From positions 1-5,214 of the forward strand of contig DHJC01000024.1 of assembly GCA_002404155.1 (NCBI GenBank): a stretch of DNA of 5,214 bases, in the 5' to 3' direction. Under the pieces are notes generated by a model. It made no database searches. It had not been told where the DNA came from and saw nothing but the letters and a program-made list of their open reading frames with translations. This stretch comes from Chloroflexi bacterium UBA4730 (lineage in GTDB: Bacteria; Chloroflexota; Limnocylindria; P2-11E). The position numbers and the translations under genes were made by a program. Below, in pieces: positions 5,136 through 5,214 of this stretch; within the stretch, counting starts at the first letter, position 1; each line of letters begins with the position of its first letter.

Positions 5136-5214
5136 CGCTGAGGCCCTCGCCTGGGGCTCGGTTGACCTGTACTCAGCGTAAGCCCCACTGGCTAGCCCGG
5201 ACCTTTCACTAACG
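5136..5214. other. Upstream edge of the phage operon, no gene seen
   Basis: The last 79 bases precede the minus-strand operon and hold no convincing gene. They contain an 8-bp palindrome GGCTAGCC at 5190-5197. On the minus strand TACGCT (5175-5180) could be a -10 element, but the spacing shows no -35 match. This may be an operon leader or the space behind another phage gene that lies outside the window. Confidence 0.35.

Noticed and set aside
5175..5214. Right edge with GGCTAGCC and GGACCTTTCAC as the end of an insertion sequence
   Set aside because: No partner inverted repeat or transposase is in the window, so an element end cannot be supported.

Overview
The window is high-GC bacterial DNA with strong G/C bias at third codon positions. 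That bias throws up many long antisense open frames, which I treated as shadows. No rRNA or tRNA gene and no lineage-specific marker is present, so the host can only be called a high-GC bacterium, possibly from soil or a metagenome. I see no CRISPR array and no complete insertion sequence.

Left part (1-2249, + strand) looks like ordinary chromosome. A RecQ-family DNA helicase (144-1673) is followed by an uncertain 63-codon frame that overlaps its stop by four bases. Then comes a DUF302-family protein (1851-2249) with a good ribosome binding site. The RecQ has all helicase motifs, the four-cysteine zinc motif and a C-terminal HRDC domain, but almost no sequence between zinc motif and HRDC, where the winged-helix (RQC) domain normally lies.

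Middle part (2250-2880) is the odd stretch. It holds no full-length gene. It contains several hairpins or dyads and short coding-like pieces that change frame. One piece resembles the N-terminal signature of a MobA-type nucleotidyltransferase. Another is the apparent tail of a lost gene, sharing an ATGA overlap with a 35-aa frame. The last is a coding-like stretch that needs two frame changes. It reads best as an eroded junction between chromosome and phage DNA.

Right part (2880-5124, - strand) is a phage DNA-packaging block, read right to left: a 67-aa protein with a strong ribosome binding site, a probable small terminase subunit, and the large terminase subunit TerL. Each is joined to the next by a 4-base ATGA or GTGA overlap, typical of one translationally coupled operon. 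TerL keeps its ATPase and RNase H-like nuclease motifs and looks intact. The portal and capsid genes expected after terL are not found before the operon runs into oppositely oriented DNA, so this is either a prophage remnant or one edge of a rearranged prophage. No integrase or attachment site was recognised. I found no convincing undescribed system; the compact RecQ and the truncated packaging module are the points most worth checking.
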